Shown here in pieces: positions 48,261 through 59,810 of a DNA stretch of 64,000 nucleotides. The notes beneath the pieces were generated by a model, which saw only the letters and a list, made by a program, of their open reading frames with translations, had not been told where the DNA came from and did no database searches. Source of the DNA: Eonycteris spelaea. Taxonomy: Eukaryota > Chordata > Mammalia > Chiroptera > Pteropodidae. A program made the position numbers and the translations under genes. The stretch is taken from positions 1,116,001-1,180,000 of the forward strand of contig PUFA01000167.1 in NCBI GenBank assembly GCA_003508835.1. The letters run 5' to 3'. Within the stretch, counting starts at the first letter, position 1. Each line of letters opens with the position of its first letter.

Positions 48261-48745
48261 TGTTTTGCATTAGGTGATGTGTGTAGGTGGGAGGATAGAA
48301 TGTGTGTGAGAGAGATTATGGAGGTAAAAAAGAAGTGGCCATGAGGGACAGGAAGGAGTTGAAGACAACTCCCAGGTTTTCATTTTCCCTGACCAGGGAG
48401 CCAAATGTGTTGCCATTGCCCCCACTGGAGATGCAAGGGAGGTGCAGGTTGGCCAGCAGGATGACACAGGCAGGTGGGGTGGGACAGGGAGAAGATAATT
48501 CAACTTGGGCATGTCAAATTTGAGATCCTGGAGGACGCTCTTGTAGTGATGTCTAGCACATGCTTTCAATTTTAGGTTTGGAGCTTAGAAGAGAAGCCAG
48601 AGTTAGAGGTTTGGGAGTGGATGAGATAATTCAAGGAAATTAGTCTGAGCAGAAGAGTGTAGTGAGAACCAAACCTTGGGGATGCCTGCATGTGGAGCGT
48701 GAGGAAAGGAAGAAGCATAGGAAGGAGCATGTATAGACACTGACA

Positions 48746-49655
48746 GATGAGAGCAGTCAGAAGAATGCCCCATTTCTTACTCAACAATATTTTCATTGCT
48801 GCTGTGTGCAGGCACTGAACTCTGTTCCGAGTGTAAAGAAGGGTGCCTTAGCAGTCAACTCTTGCAGAGGACAATTTAAGATAGGCACAGAGGGGAGGTC
48901 ATCAGTTTGTTTACTCAGGAGACCAGACATCCTAAATATGCACGGAACCTTTGTTGTGTACTAAAATACAAAGTAGACTTCCCCTCATAGTTTTGTTTAT
49001 GCAAAGTTAAAAGGTCCCAGAGGACCACCCCTTGGCTCAAAAATCTATGGACTATAACTTTGATATCCAGGTGAGTTGTTTGTGGGTCAAACTCACTTCT
49101 GTAGTTTCCAAAAGATGTGCAATGCCCTTTTAACCTCAGTTATTAATGCTTATTTTATGAGTATTTTTTATTTGATTTTTTATAATAGAGAAAAGTCAGT
49201 ATTATCTTTGTATAATGGTACAAGCTCTTTATGAAAAATTAAGATCCAAAGATGTTTAAAGTCACCCCTCAAATAACCTCTATAATACATTAGATAACCA
49301 GAAATACAACTTCCTTCCCTTTCTACTTTCTCTTCCCCTCATTTATTTCTTTCCTTCCTGTTGATCTGTTCATCATACTATGCCTATTGTTTTAAATGAA
49401 AGCATTGAATTTAATTTGCTTAAATATATAAAAAGGAAAAGAAACTAAAGGTACTTAAAAGAATTGTAGAACTTCTAATTAAGTACTTCACTATAAGAAG
49501 TAGTATATATTTTAGAAGATTCATCTAAAGTTAAAAGAGATTATGAAAAATATAATGAGGTATTAGTTATGGTTTTAAGACATACATTTCTAGACCATCT
49601 ATACTGATCTGCTTTGAACAATGTGCATATATACATGTACCCTAACTTCCTGTTT
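48746..49655. other. Unique DNA
   Basis: No gene or repeat was recognised. Confidence 0.4.
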
Positions 49656-49659
49656 CCTC

Positions 49660-50165
49660 CCTATTTTAGTTTGTCATAATGTTATTTTTATTTTTTTGAG
49701 CTTTATAACATTTACATTCAGTTTTTAAATGAAAGTCTATAATTATTTAATTTTAGTTCTATATTTAACTGGAATATAATTAACTGGAATTCAATACTCA
49801 TCATGAGTTTTTTTTTTTTGCCTTGACTTTGTCATCCTTGAATTTTGATTTTCATTTATATTTTAGTTGGCTAGTTTCCATCATTAAGTAAAATTCTTCA
49901 GGAAGGTTTCATTAGGGGGCTATTTCATGTCACGAATGTCTTTTGTTGTTTATCCACATGGTGTTTAGGCAGACTTCTCTTGGGACATGTATTCTTTTCT
50001 TCAGAATTCTGCAAAAGTGATCAGTTGTCTTCTGGTGCTGAAAGTTGCTGTGGAGAAATTCTCAGGCTGGTTTAATTGTTGTTAATTGTTCTTGGTTTTA
50101 TGTATAATTTTCTTGTTTTATTTTATTTTCTTCTCTTTTTTCCTCTTAAAATACTTTTTTTGTTG
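49660..50165 (-). repeat. Old LINE fragment (HAL1/L1ME-like), antisense
   Basis: 'gtgatcagttgtcttctggt', 'gctgaaagttgctgtggaga', 'aaattctcaggctggtttaa' and the following TTTTCTTG-rich run resemble the part that lies next to the 32.6-kb LINE in the consensus. It is diverged. Confidence 0.5.
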
Positions 50166-50209
50166 TTCTTGTTTTTTGGTATCGTCTATTCAACTTTAAT
50201 GTCATAAGC

Positions 50210-50760
50210 ATGTGGACAAGGAATTATACTGGAAGCTTTATTTCATGGTATGCCCCAGAATAAAATCGCAGGTGGACTGAATAATTAAATTTTTAAAATA
50301 AACCTATGCAGCCAGTAGATGAAAACACTGGTAACCTCTAATCTTTTTAAGGATGGCCTCAAGATGGAAATTATAAAGAAATGATCTAGAGTTCTGATCT
50401 ATATGCATCAAAAGTAAAAAGAAACAACAGGAAATAAAAACCAACAACAAAATATGAATAATTTTTAAGGAAAAATTACAACAGGTAAAGTACAACAAAT
50501 GATAGATGATAGTTGTTTGTTGTGTATGTATGTGTGTTTTATTCATGATCGCATCAACAAAGTTTGATTTTGTAGATCAAACTACAAAGGAAAAGTGGAT
50601 AAAGGACACATAGAGGCATTTCACAAGTGGAAAAGTTCTAGAGAAGACTCCTAATCAGTAATGGTGAACTTTGAAGAATTTTTTCTACTTTGAAAACAGG
50701 ATTTCTCATGAGTGGTTAATATATTGGATTAAATAAATATGAACATTCTTTCAAGCTTGA
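50210..50760 (+). repeat. L1M-type LINE fragment, sense
   Basis: 'acaaagtttgattttgtaga', 'aaaagtggataaaggacaca' and a 'gaggcatttcacaagtgga' block recall the 3' UTR of L1ME-type copies ('ggcaattcacagaagaaat'). The match is partial. Confidence 0.45.
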
Positions 50761-52289
50761 AATTTCATAGTTCCTGAGATGTGTATGTGTTATCCTTGTT
50801 ATTAGATTATTTTCTCCTTGATATGTCCAAGAAGTCTTATGCACCTTTCTGCCCTCTATAATGCATTGCTCAAAATTTGGCATGTACTGGTCCTGGAATA
50901 AATATTTATTGAATAACAATTGAAATGAATTTTTTAAATTAATGTTTGTTAACCATTATTTTAGGAAATATATTTGAGAGGGTTTGTATAGATACTGTTA
51001 TAAAGATAGTTTTTTTAGATTTTTAAAGTCACGGTGATTAGTCTTATTTTTAGAATTTTGACTAATGCACTTTATTACTTGAGTAGGAAAGTTTATTTTT
51101 ATATAGAGTAATTATATACCTAAATCTCATTTTGCAAAATTTGATCTTTGTTAGTATTACTATATTATCATATATGTTATTGTATTTTTAGATCCTGATT
51201 TCTATGAGCTGCAAATATATATATTTTTTACTATGTACATAGTATATTGGACATTAATGCCATAATTATTTTTTAAAAAACTTTAAAATGATTTTAATGT
51301 GAAATAAAATTATGACATGAAAATGCGCATTGCATGTATGGTTAGAAGTTAATGATAATTGATTATTTTGTTATATCAATTTAAATAGGGAAACCAAAGC
51401 TTTTCTTAAATGACAGGGCATATTCAAAATGATAGAATGATTTTACAGGCTATTTAACAGCAAACTTTCTTTGGAGAACCATTTTGTGTAAGTGGTTAGT
51501 GACATTAAAATTGGTATCAGCTCGATATGTCAAATGTATATATTTTTAACTTTTATGCAGATATAGTTATTAAAATGTACATTTCAAGTACATTTTGAAT
51601 GTCTTTCAAAGTATTTTTAATGATTTCCATTTGAGAAGTAAGGAGCTAAGTTTGTTAGTTATTAATCCAAATATAGTAATATAGCTTACTTTATTGATCT
51701 TTCTATGATTTTTAAAATTAGGAGTGAGAAAAGTCACAGACGCACTTTGTTGACATATTGCAATCCATATGCGTGCTTTCCTGACAAGGAAGGTATAGCA
51801 TATACCATCCCTCCAGAACATTTAGCACCAGATTTATGATTTTTCTAATTTGGTTTGTAGCTTGCCAAAGAGCATGTGAGTGCATATTTGATCAGAAGCG
51901 TATTTTGCCTTGAATCAGATGCAGAATACTTAATGAGTCAATGCCAAGAAGCACTGTAGAGAAGCTGCAGACGAAAATGGCTTGAAAGAGCCTTAACGTG
52001 AAATATAAAAGAGATAAAATAATACTACATAAAAAGTCAGGGTTTTTGGTTTATCGTGCCCATCCTCTTAATAAAATGATCCATCATTACTATTGGAAAT
52101 GATATTTTGTGTTTATGTGATGCATTCCGCATTTTCAGTGGGGTGAAGAATTGTTTTCAATGTATTGTACTCATTCTTTCTTGATAGCTGAGAAAGACAC
52201 GAATAGTACTTTATAGGTGCCAATAGCTCTGCCCTCTCTAGCAAGCCTTCTTCTAAGAATGAATGCTAGGAAATAGCAGTTAAAGTTTT
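50761..52289. other. Unique AT-rich DNA
   Basis: No gene or repeat was recognised in 1.5 kb. Confidence 0.4.
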
Positions 52290-52680
52290 TTTGTTGTTTG
52301 TTTGTTTTATGTCATTTTGCTTTTTTGATCTCTTTGTTTTGATTTGTATTTCTTGATTTATCAGTGAAGTTAAAATTTCTTCCTGTGTGTTTGGCCAGTT
52401 GTATTTCTTCCTTTATAAATTGCTTATTCTTTTTTTTGTCCATTTTTTTTCTATGAAGGTACTCACTTCTTACTGGTTTATGAGATTATTTGTTGAGGAT
52501 GTTAGCACTTTGTTGTATATGTGAAAATATCTTGCCTAGTTTTTGTATTTTAACTTTGTTAGCAGTGTTTTCTAGCACACAATTTAAAAAATATAATCAA
52601 ATCTAGTAATCTTTTAGTCTATGGTTTCTTTCTTTGTTAAGATTTGAAAGACTTGCACCAACCCTACATTATACAAAATT
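52290..52680 (-). repeat. L1M-type LINE 3' UTR, antisense
   Basis: 'ttgatttgtatttcttgatt', 'atcagtgaagttaaaatttc', 'ggccagttgtatttcttcct', 'gtgaaaatatcttgcctagt' and 'ttttaactttgttagcagtg' follow the antisense L1M order. Confidence 0.8.
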
Positions 52681-52811
52681 TTCTTTCTTTTGAGACTGTG
52701 ACATAGGAGGGAATAATCAGGGAAAATCTTTTTGTTGCTTAGCTTAAATAAGCTATAAGGAATTACCTTTGTTGTAGTGTGATTTTAATTTATAATGACT
52801 TCTTTACAAAT

Positions 52812-52813
<2 letters not shown>

Positions 52814-52852
<39 letters not shown>
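52814..52852. repeat. (GT)19-20 microsatellite
   Basis: An uninterrupted GT run of about 39 bp, the purest dinucleotide array in the window. Confidence 0.98.
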
Positions 52853-52856
<4 letters not shown>

Positions 52857-53411
52857 GCTGTTTTACCTCAGGTGGAGCAAGGCACTTCCCAAGTGAAGAG
52901 TCCACTGTTCTGCTTTCCTTGTTATTCTCCACTGTGGAAAAGGTAGAGAAAGGAGAGTGAGGGATGGACATGTTTTCAAGGACACCCTCTTCTCCACCCC
53001 GAGGAACAGTTTTACATACAGAAATTACACTATGCGTAATTATTTTGTTTCCAGGCTAGCCCACAATAGCAATAATAGCATTTTTCCTATAATTCATTGT
53101 ATAAGATTCCAGCCATATTTTGAATTCATTGGTGTTTATAACGATAGCCTGGGAACCTGAACAAAGTGGTTTCAAGTTCAAAGCATGTTATAAAACTTTA
53201 AAAACAGTACAATTGTAGATTGTGGCCTGCTGGTCAGTTTTCTTGAGGAGCTACATCTAAGGACCCTGGACCAGAAATGGTCTAGTTGGTCTTAGAGGAG
53301 TCGAATGAGCCCTCAGTGATTCTGTATGTTAGGTTTACAGTGAGACTTCCAAGTTCTATGAAGTGAGAGGTCTGACTGGTGTATAGACATGTATTTCTTT
53401 AGGATTTAGAG
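52853..53411. other. Unique DNA
   Basis: No gene or repeat was recognised between the GT array and the MITE. Confidence 0.4.
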
Positions 53412-53658
53412 CAGCATTACTCAATAGAACTTCCTGCGGTGTTGTAAAATGTGTACCATTGGACCGTTCCACTTACTAATGGAGAGAAATAACCTATGTC
53501 TTTGCTGTGTAATATGGTAGTTACCAGCACATGTGGCTATTGAGCATGTGAAATGTGGCTAATATGACTGAGAAACTGAATTTTGAATATTACTTAATTT
53601 TAATTTCAATTTTAATTTAGCCATGTGAGGCTAGTGGTTATTATATTGAAAAGCATAG
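53412..53658. mobile_element. hAT-Charlie-type MITE, near full length
   Basis: The left end 'cagcattactcaatagaact' and the reverse complement of the right end ('ctatgcttttcaatataa') form terminal inverted repeats. Internal 'acatgtggctattgagcatg', 'tgaaatgtggctaatatgac' and a palindromic 'atttcaattttaatttag' run fit a known 250-bp mammalian MITE. The right flank 'gtctagat' fits the TCTAGA-like target of this group. Confidence 0.85.
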
Positions 53659-55049
53659 GTCTAGATGATTGTGAGGAGTGGAATAAAGTCCTCAATTTCA
53701 TACCAAGCTTGAAAATTAACAAGTCAAGTCAATGCCTGTTAGAGGCTTTCTCCCTTATTATCTGATTAAAAATGTCATAAAATGTGTAGCTCTTAGTTGG
53801 ATCCTGATTAGAAAAAAGCAAAACTATGAACAGTTTAAAAGCAATTTTGAGATAATCTGGGAAACTTGCTCATGAATTGGGCATTAGGTGATTTTACAGA
53901 ATTAGTGTTATTAGGTGTGATAATAACAATGGATTCGTATTATTAAAATACAACAGTGAAGTTTTTAAATGAAATAATATGATACCTAGGGTTTGCTGTA
54001 GGGGAAAAATATTGGCAAAGGAGTGATTGAGATACGATTGGCCAGCGTTCACAGTTTGGAGCTGGCTGAAGTACATATGGAGTTCATTATACTGGTTTTA
54101 TACTTTTGTATGTGATAGAAAGTTTTCATAATAAACAGTATTGAATTGGGATAGCTCTTTGTACATCATATAGTTCAGCTTTTTGGCCAAGTTCATTTAC
54201 TCAGCCATTAAATGTAGAGGTAGGATTCAAATCTGTCATTCAGTTCTAAGTTTTATTGATTTTTTATGACATTGCACTATACCATATTTTAGATACATGG
54301 TTATCGATCCACCTGCTCCATGACCCTTGACACATTATCTGCATATTTCCCTTCTGTGCCTGTAAGGCCAGAGCTTGCCCCATAGGTTAGCAGATGGTAG
54401 AAACTTTCATGGTAAGCTGGATCAGGTTTAGATGTTACAGGATCTAGATTTGAGGGCAGAATTCAAACAGTAGCTTTGGAGGGGAAACCAGAGGAATGGT
54501 AGCTGTAGAGGGACAGATTTGAGAGGAGAAGAAGAAGCCAGCTCAAATTCTCAAGAAATCTAGAATGGGTACAAGATGATACCAGGTAAAAAAGCTGAGA
54601 GCATAGTTTGTATAGAACTAACTGCTATTTCCTAGGAGGATATTGTGGATAGTTTCAGCAAGTAAGTTATGCTTAGGAATAAAGTAGTGAGTGCAATGTC
54701 TGTTATACCATTGCCTCACTAGGACTTAACTATTTAAAAGTAAAACAAAACATTATGGAACGGCATACTATTGGCGTTTTGATAATTTTCTAATTGTACT
54801 TATTTGCATCTTCCTTGGGCTATTTGAATATTTTGAGTCCCACTTTTATTCTATAGTTAAAGCCAAGAAAATGTATTGTTTTCCCTCCTATATGTACCCA
54901 GACTATTCTACAGTCAAAAGCAACAAGCTACCAAAGTCAATTTCTGAGTTTAATAGCAGATATTTGTATTTATTAGGTACTATTAAATTAGGGCTACCAT
55001 ACTTATTGTTTGTTCCTTTGTTATTCTTTATGTTTAACTTATTTGTTCA
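53659..55049. other. Mostly unique DNA, possible MIR scrap 54,180-54,250
   Basis: 'gtagaggtaggattcaaatc' near 54,214 resembles antisense MIR ('gcagagccgggattcgaacc'). The rest is unrecognised. Confidence 0.4.
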
Positions 55050-55059
55050 TTTGTTATTT

Positions 55060-55335
55060 TCTTATGTTTTTTTTATTAATTTAATAAACACTGTCTTTCT
55101 ACTGAGGATTAAAAGATGAATAAAACATAGCCCCTACCCTCGTGCTGCTAATAATCTAACTGAGTAAACAGACAAGTAATTGTGACTGAATGTGCCAATT
55201 ATTTTAATAGTGGCATATACTAAGGACTGTGGAACATTATGAAGGAAAGAATTAGCCAGGAAATGGAATGGGGTTTGAGTACAGACATTCTCATGGAGAA
55301 GAACCTTGAAGAATACATTTGGGTTGATTATATTT
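55060..55335 (-). repeat. L2 LINE, antisense, part 1
   Basis: 'gatgaataaaacatagcccc', 'taccctcgtgctgctaataa' and 'gaccttgaagaatacat'-like text near 55,300 follow the antisense L2 3' end. Interrupted by a non-L2 stretch with a microsatellite. Confidence 0.7.
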
Positions 55336-55446
55336 CCTGTTATATTAATACTGGCAACTGTGAGAATCGGATCTTAAGAAAACCTGTAGATGTCATGTAT
55401 CCTTAGCTTTGAACTGACTGCTGGTTCCACTTCCCCACGTCTACTT

Positions 55447-55485
<39 letters not shown>

Positions 55486-55795
55486 TTATATATACACACA
55501 CGTGTGTGTGTATGTATGTTTGCAGCCTTTGTCTGTTATCTGGTTTTATTCTTTGGATCATGGTTGTCATCTCATCCATTTTAGATGACTGACCTGACTT
55601 TAAGCTATTTACTCTTAGTCTGACCTGGCACTCTCAAAGTACATTGCTTCTGGTAACTGCTTTTCTCCTTGACCTGTTGCAGCTTTTAACAAGAGGCGCT
55701 TCTGTCACATGATCTGGCCAGGCCTCTAGAATCGTCTTCCATCCAGGACTCCAGTCTTCCAGCCAGTTTTATTTTTCTGAGATCAAGTATTAGAA
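55336..55795. other. Non-L2 insert with GT microsatellite
   Basis: About 460 bp separate two L2 parts. They hold a GT array and CT-rich text ('cattgcttctggtaactgct', 'ttctccttgacctgttgcag') that I cannot assign; an LTR-type origin is possible. Confidence 0.35.
55450..55520. repeat. (GT)n-(AT)n-(CA)n-(GT)n compound microsatellite
   Basis: About 33 bp of GT, then TATATATA, then ACACACAC directly joined to GTGTGTGT (a perfect 16-bp palindrome at 55,494-55,509), then TATG units. Confidence 0.97.
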
Positions 55796-56260
55796 AAGCA
55801 ATGTCTGAGAGAATGAATGTGTGATATGACTAAAAACCAGGGTGCAGGGGATTGGGAGGGATGTAATAAATTTAGAAGAGCAAGTGAAGGCTAGACTGGG
55901 AGAACCATGAATATCATGGATTTGGGGCTTTATTCTTTGTGCCAAATGGGACTTATGAATGGTTTTCAGGAGGATTGTGACACTGTCACATCTGTACTGT
56001 AAAAATATAATAGTGTCATGACTGGACCATAAAGAAGAGAGATTGCAGTCAGGGAGACCAGTTAAAGGAATGAGATAATGAAACTCTGAATTGAACAAGA
56101 CAGTAATGATGGAGAAGAAGAAATAAATCAGAAAAATTTCAGAAATGGAACTACAAAGATTTGGGAACTGATTGGAAGTTGAGTGTGAGGGAAAGAAAAA
56201 TATTGAAGATATTTTTAAGTTATCTGGTTCCAGTGATTAGATGGCTTATTTTTTCCTTTG
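55796..56260 (-). repeat. L2 LINE, antisense, part 2
   Basis: 'gaatatcatggatttggggc', 'ttattctttgtgccaaatgg', 'gattgtgacactgtcacatc' and 'ggagaccagttaaaggaatg' follow antisense L2 (compare 'gggagaccagttaggaggct'). A 102-codon minus-strand frame at 55,790-56,098 is residual L2 ORF2. Confidence 0.75.
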
Positions 56261-56304
56261 TCATTATACTTGTAATTAATGTAAAAATTAATCATACTTG
56301 TAAT

Positions 56305-56435
56305 TATTTAATGGCTGTTTTCTCCATTGGACTTAACTCCATGAGGGCAGAGACTTCATCTTTCTTGCTTATGTCTCTAATACCTGACACAGTGTCTAGT
56401 AGCTATACTAATATCCCCAATTAATGATTGTTGAC
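56305..56435 (+). repeat. L2 3' end, sense, within antisense L2 block
   Basis: 'ggacttaactccatgagggc', 'agagacttcatctttcttgc', 'taatacctgacacagtgtct' and 'aatgattgttgaccaacca' are the sense L2 3' end ('ctccatgagggcagggac', 'cctagcacagtgcctggc', 'aaatgtttgttgaatgaa'). It lies inside a run of antisense L2 pieces, so two L2 copies of opposite strand are stacked here. Confidence 0.75.
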
Positions 56436-56439
56436 CAAC

Positions 56440-56975
56440 CAACTAGTTTTATTCATTCAATAAATTGATTGACTACCTGGCACTGTTCTAAGTGAATTTT
56501 AATACCTTTAACTAAGGCATGAAATACATGAAGATGAACAGTTTTAGTGAAAAAATAATGGATTTAGACACATTGAATTGAGATGCCATGGAACATCCAG
56601 TTGGAGATATGAATCTATCTAAACCTTTTTAGTGATCTTGGTAGGAGATTCAGATTTAAGATGTACGTGAAACCTGAAGCCATAGAATATTTGAGATTAA
56701 CAGCATATTTGAGATTAAAAGAAAGGATAAGTAAAGTGATGCATGGCAATGGCCGAAGACAGAATTCTGGGGAATACAAATATTTGAGTCAGTAGAGAGA
56801 GAGAGAATAGTTAACTATAGCCACCAAGAGGATGTCCAGAATTTTAGGAGAAAAATCAGGGCATAGTGTTGCGTCAAGAGAAGTGAAGAGAGAATTTCAA
56901 AGAGGAACATGTCTGGGGATACAGTATTTGTGAAATTTGAATCCCTGAAAGAATTCTAGGATGATTGGAGATTCC
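56440..56975 (-). repeat. L2 LINE, antisense, part 3 or separate copy
   Basis: It begins again with 'ttcattcaataaattgattg' and 'tacctggcactgttctaagt' (3' end), then jumps to 'ggaacatccagttggagata' and 'gacagaattctggggaatac' (ORF2 region). Either an internally deleted copy or two fragments. Confidence 0.65.
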
Positions 56976-58415
56976 TGAAGTAGTCTATCTTTTGCTTTGC
57001 CTCAGAATTTATGTCTGAATTCCTTAATTGATGGTCAGATTACTTACTCTAAACTGTGGAGACTTCTACTACTTTATGCCTATGAAATGCAAATAAAATC
57101 AATGCTGTATTGTCCTTCACTAAAGCCTTAAGTTTGTTTCCTGACTATAAACTGCAAGAGGAAAAGAGTAAAACTTGGAAAGAAGTTTCTAGTTTTTAGA
57201 TGAAATGCATGCCCTAAACTAATTTTCCCTTTAAATGTTCATGGTCCATTGCTATTTTCACTTGAATAAATTTACTTTTCAATTGTGATAACACTTTTAA
57301 AGCAATTAAAAGACAAATGGATTCCTAGCCATTATAAATGATTGTTAATACAAAACAGTATTGTTATAACGTTTGCACATATACTAGTGTGTGATAGAAT
57401 GAGGAAACTGGAATCCTTTGCTTTGTAAGGCTTTTTGAGTTACTATGATTTTTTTGAAAATGCTATGAAGACCACAATCTTGCTTTTATTCTCCTGAGTT
57501 TCTTTGGGAAAACAAATTATTTTAGTAATAGACTAGGTTCCTTAACATTCAACCAGCCAGAGAGAACTAAAAGACGGGGGGAAAACAAAAATGAAAACAA
57601 CAAAATTTCTTTGGAAATAGGAACACTTGAAGAACTTTTTGACTGCAGGAATCCACTGCTTATTGAATATATGTGTATGTGACCATGAAGATCTGTTTTG
57701 TAGATAATGAATTTATAAATTGGATGGTTGCTACTCATTGTGTGAGAGATTTTCTTGAATATAGACCCATCAATATTGTACTCTGTTCCCTGTATATGAT
57801 CAATAAATTTGGGTTGAAAGATTGATTGTTGACAAGATTTAGAAATTACCTAACGTTTCAAAATACCCTATTCCTTGCAATTAAATAAAAAAAAAATTAG
57901 AGTATTGAAGGGTTCCTTGAACTGGTATACTTGATTTGAACACAATCCTTACTAATTAAACTAATTAAGAAAATTGCTTTTGAGGGTTCAACTTTGATGA
58001 GTCCTTTGCTTCAAATACTGTGGACTGTGCAGAAAATGTGTTTCCTGCCTAACACCTCAGTCATAATACTAGTTTGGAAGAGGGCATAAAAATGAAGAGG
58101 TCATGCTAAATTATTATTTAAAAGTATCAGTTACAATATATCCAGAGAAGATTGAACAGATTAAAAAAATTAAGCTAAATTGGACAAAATGCTCAGAGAT
58201 CCTGACAAATATAGCTTACTTTAGACCAAAAGAAAAAAAAAAAAAAAAAAAATGAATGTATAAAATTTATGCATGAGAATCAGGAGTTTTCTTCCTTTGT
58301 CCAGAGTAGTCTTGTTGGCCTAATAGATCATTTTCATATATATTTTTGTAATCCAAAATTCTAATTAAGGGCTGCAATTACACACACATACACACACCAT
58401 TTAAAAAAAAATCAT
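56976..58415. other. Unique AT-rich DNA with an A20 tract
   Basis: No gene or repeat was recognised. A20 lies at 58,233-58,252 without an attached retroposon body. Confidence 0.4.
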
Positions 58416-58419
58416 GAAA

Positions 58420-58850
58420 GATCCTCGTTGCTCACAGGATATCTCCATGTTTTATTTTCAATGCCTCTGTGATATGATTCTACTTCTTGCCTTGTCACTT
58501 TAGCATTTTCTCCTTGTGTGCTTTTGAAATTTCTCTTTTAAAAGACACCAGTGACAACTAAAATATCAATTCAAATCGCCTCTTCAGACTGTCCTTCATT
58601 TTGCTCTAACATCCAAGGCTATTGACCACAGTCTCCTGGAAGCTTTTCCTTCATGATTTCCATGTTATTTTCATCTCTTAATTTTCTTTATCTGTGAAGT
58701 TCTCATTGCTAGCTCTTCTATCTCTGAAATATGGCATTCCTCATGAATTTTCTTTGGCCCTATCTTTTTTTTTTTTCTATTAGAAATTTCATCTACTACA
58801 GTTGTTCTAGTTAGTCCTTTTATGTTGATGACTCAAATCCAAAATACTTT
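58420..58850 (+). repeat. L2 LINE ORF2 region, sense
   Basis: CT-rich text with 'atccaaggctattgaccaca' and 'tttatgttgatgactcaaat' corresponds to the L2 reverse transcriptase around its YADD-type motif, here degraded to something like VDDSN. It is the start of a 2-kb L2 copy that continues to 60,375. Confidence 0.7.
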
Positions 58851-59065
58851 CAAGCTTTAGAGTTATACATGGGCAGAATTCTGGTTCTACCTCTTACTAA
58901 TTGTGATCTTAGGCAAGTTATGTAGCCAAGATCTTTAGAACCCAGTTTGGGTAACATAATAATATGCCTTATCTCATAGGTTGCTTATGACATTGACATG
59001 CACAGTTTATAGGATACATATAGCAAAAAGTTAATGCTCAAATAGTCGTAATTATTAATAAAGCC
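58851..59065 (+). repeat. MIR SINE, sense, nested in L2
   Basis: 'gcagaattctggttctacct', 'cttactaattgtgatcttag', 'gcaagttatgtagccaagat', 'ttatctcataggttgcttat' and 'aaaagttaatgctcaaatag' are a nearly full MIR. Confidence 0.8.
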
Positions 59066-59089
59066 ATTTCTATCACTCCCATCTTTCTT

Positions 59090-59250
59090 TAGACTTTTGC
59101 CCCATAGATTTAGTGGCCTATAGGATCCAGATGTCTTTAATCAGCATCTCCAAAATAGCACCTGCTACTGATGTCCTTTTTGCTGTTAATTGACACCATC
59201 ATCTTCCCAGTTATCTAGGCTCAAAAACTTGGAGTTGTCTTATAAATGAG

Positions 59251-59289
<39 letters not shown>

Positions 59290-59570
59290 GCTCCTGACAT
59301 TCAACAGTAATTTGCTGAGATAAATACTGTTTAGGAACATCTCTCTCATTTGTTCCTCTTTCTCAAAATACTTCCCGATCTTTTTTTTTTTAATCTCTTA
59401 TGATCTCTCATGAGGATCATTCTATTTAAATAGGCTACTAATTTATCTTACCATGCCTTCTCTCTAAAATTGCCCATCCATCCTTGAGTTTATTTCCAGA
59501 TTATTCTTTTTAAAGCAAAGCTCTAACCATATGACTCTACCACATGACAACCACAACAACTACTACTACT
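59090..59570 (+). repeat. L2 LINE, ORF2 3' part, sense, with T35 insert
   Basis: 'cagttatctaggctcaaaaa' followed by 'cttggagttgtcttataaat' is L2 ORF2 ('gctcaggccaaaaaccttgg'). A T35 run sits at 59,254-59,288. L2 resumes with 'aagcaaagctctaaccatat'. Confidence 0.75.
59254..59288. repeat. T35 homopolymer inside L2
   Basis: Thirty-five consecutive T residues between '...aatgaggcc' and 'ggctcctgac...'. No retroposon body adjoins it. Confidence 0.97.
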
Positions 59571-59574
59571 AATC

Positions 59575-59810
59575 TAACATTATCATTTTCTTTCATGCTA
59601 AGCCATGTCCTAAGTGTTTTACATGGATTATTTTACTTAGCCCTACCAACAGCTGCAAAACCCAGATATTATCATTATCATTTCTGTTGAACAAATGAGG
59701 AAACTGAACCTCAGAAAGCTTCATTAACTCATGATGTCACTTAGCTATTCATGGTGCAGTCAGGTTTTACATAGGCAAAATGACTCCAAAGTCTGCCCTC
59801 TTAATTTGTT
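59575..59810 (-). repeat. MIR SINE, antisense, nested in L2
   Basis: 'cctaagtgttttacatggat', 'tattttacttagccctacca', 'aaatgaggaaactgaacctc' and 'aaatgactccaaagtctgcc' follow antisense MIR/MIR3. Confidence 0.85.

Larger units (their letters stand above)
47255..48745 (-). mobile_element. L2 LINE, long antisense copy
   Basis: It starts with the L2 3' end in reverse ('cattcattaaatgcctaatg'), then 'ttgaattggatcttgaagga', 'ttgaaattcatgctaaagca', 'tgaagacaactcccaggttt', 'ttgggcatgtcaaatttgag' and 'ccttggggatgcctgcatgt'. That is the full order from 3' end into the ORF2 reverse-transcriptase region. All frames are broken. Inside are a 26-bp triplicated unit, an AT/GT microsatellite cluster and a MIR fragment. 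A 99-codon minus-strand frame at 48,270-48,569 is residual L2 ORF2. Confidence 0.85.

Noticed and set aside
48270..48569. 99-codon minus-strand frame as a gene
   Set aside because: It is residual, frame-shifted L2 ORF2 within a long antisense L2 copy.
55790..56098. 102-codon minus-strand frame as a gene
   Set aside because: It is residual L2 ORF2 within an antisense L2 segment.
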